Positions 63,816-64,000 of a stretch of DNA of 64,000 nt are shown here, in pieces. Location of the stretch: NCBI GenBank assembly GCA_030549335.1, contig JAUKPH010000018.1, positions 2,852,001 through 2,916,000 on the forward strand, read 5' to 3'. The position numbers were made by a program, and so were the translations under genes. Position 1 is the stretch's first letter. The number at the start of each line of letters is the position of its first letter. The notes under the pieces were generated by a model that did no database searches, was not told the origin of the DNA, and was given only the letters and a program-made list of their open reading frames with translations. This DNA is from Pontederia crassipes (Eukaryota; Streptophyta; Magnoliopsida; Commelinales; Pontederiaceae).

Positions 63816-64000
63816 TTTCAAATTGTGCTCAGTCAATCAATATTACATATTCGTCAAGCCACGGTTTCTGACCTTTTTCTCCTTTCATATTCCACTGCAA
63901 AAGTCATTTTCTCGATAACTATCTGGTTAGGTATATAATATACCCGTATATGTATCCAATAATCTCTACGAATAATTAACAAGAAAAGGGAATGCTTACC
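63816..64000. repeat. duplicated non-coding segment, copy B, right part
   Basis: AATCTCTACGAATAATTAACAAGAAAAGGGAATGCTTACC at the window edge corresponds to the DNA at about 5258-5308 with few differences; landmarks are TCTACGAATAATTAAC and GAATGCTTA. Confidence 0.65.

Overview
This window is plant nuclear DNA. The evidence is plant-type LTR retrotransposons (Copia and Tekay/Del-like Gypsy) primed by initiator tRNA-Met, CACTA and hAT non-autonomous elements, tRNA-derived SINEs, GT-AG introns, and a diverged plant MAP kinase kinase copy. GC-rich exons in AT-rich surroundings fit a monocot, but I cannot name the species. It is a gene-poor, nested-repeat region.

Layout. 965-1566: LINE ORF1 remnant. 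1567-2727: truncated Copia element. 2728-4970: partial Gypsy LTR holding a hAT-type MITE. 4971-9145: low-copy DNA with the only apparently whole host gene, a predicted five-exon membrane protein of 321 residues (6627-9145). 10576-15056: broken Copia element, minus strand. About 15134-15381: SINE. 16612-17086: hAT MITE with perfect 8-bp target duplication. 17501-19331: CACTA element with ATC duplication. 19359-32183: Gypsy element with CTCAG duplication, carrying one CACTA element in its 5' LTR and another in pol. 32184-35640: low-copy DNA with a LINE 3' remnant and an MKK pseudogene (34011-34770). 35640-38300: unidentified non-coding region of phased octamers and repeated hairpins. 38860-40690: a G-run, a palindromic-motif block and a 189-bp tandem array. 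40918-43845: solo LTR. 43855-52810: second LINE ORF1 remnant split by a minus-strand Gypsy element (44397-52715, ATTAC duplication). 52986-53528: third hAT MITE. 55517-63249: Copia-like element without recognisable genes, whose right LTR holds a solo Gypsy LTR (AACAT duplication) and a CACTA end. 63619-63801: SINE with a 14-bp duplication.

Most unusual observations. Two non-coding stretches (36895-37865 and 58388-59059) hold serial small hairpins whose arms change sequence together, so pairing is kept while sequence is not. A third stretch (35683-36219) has an octamer phased at about 20 bp within blocks of about 165 bp. The host gene has a predicted 67-nt intron that looks like a local duplication of exon sequence. 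Three CACTA derivatives share one plan: AT-rich or repeat arm, a pyrimidine-rich leader, then a GC-rich minisatellite-like core that differs in each. The right edge (63390-64000) is a diverged copy of the DNA at 4971-5310 upstream of the host gene, so a paralogous locus may begin just outside the window.

All calls come from reading the sequence; no searches or folding programs were run.
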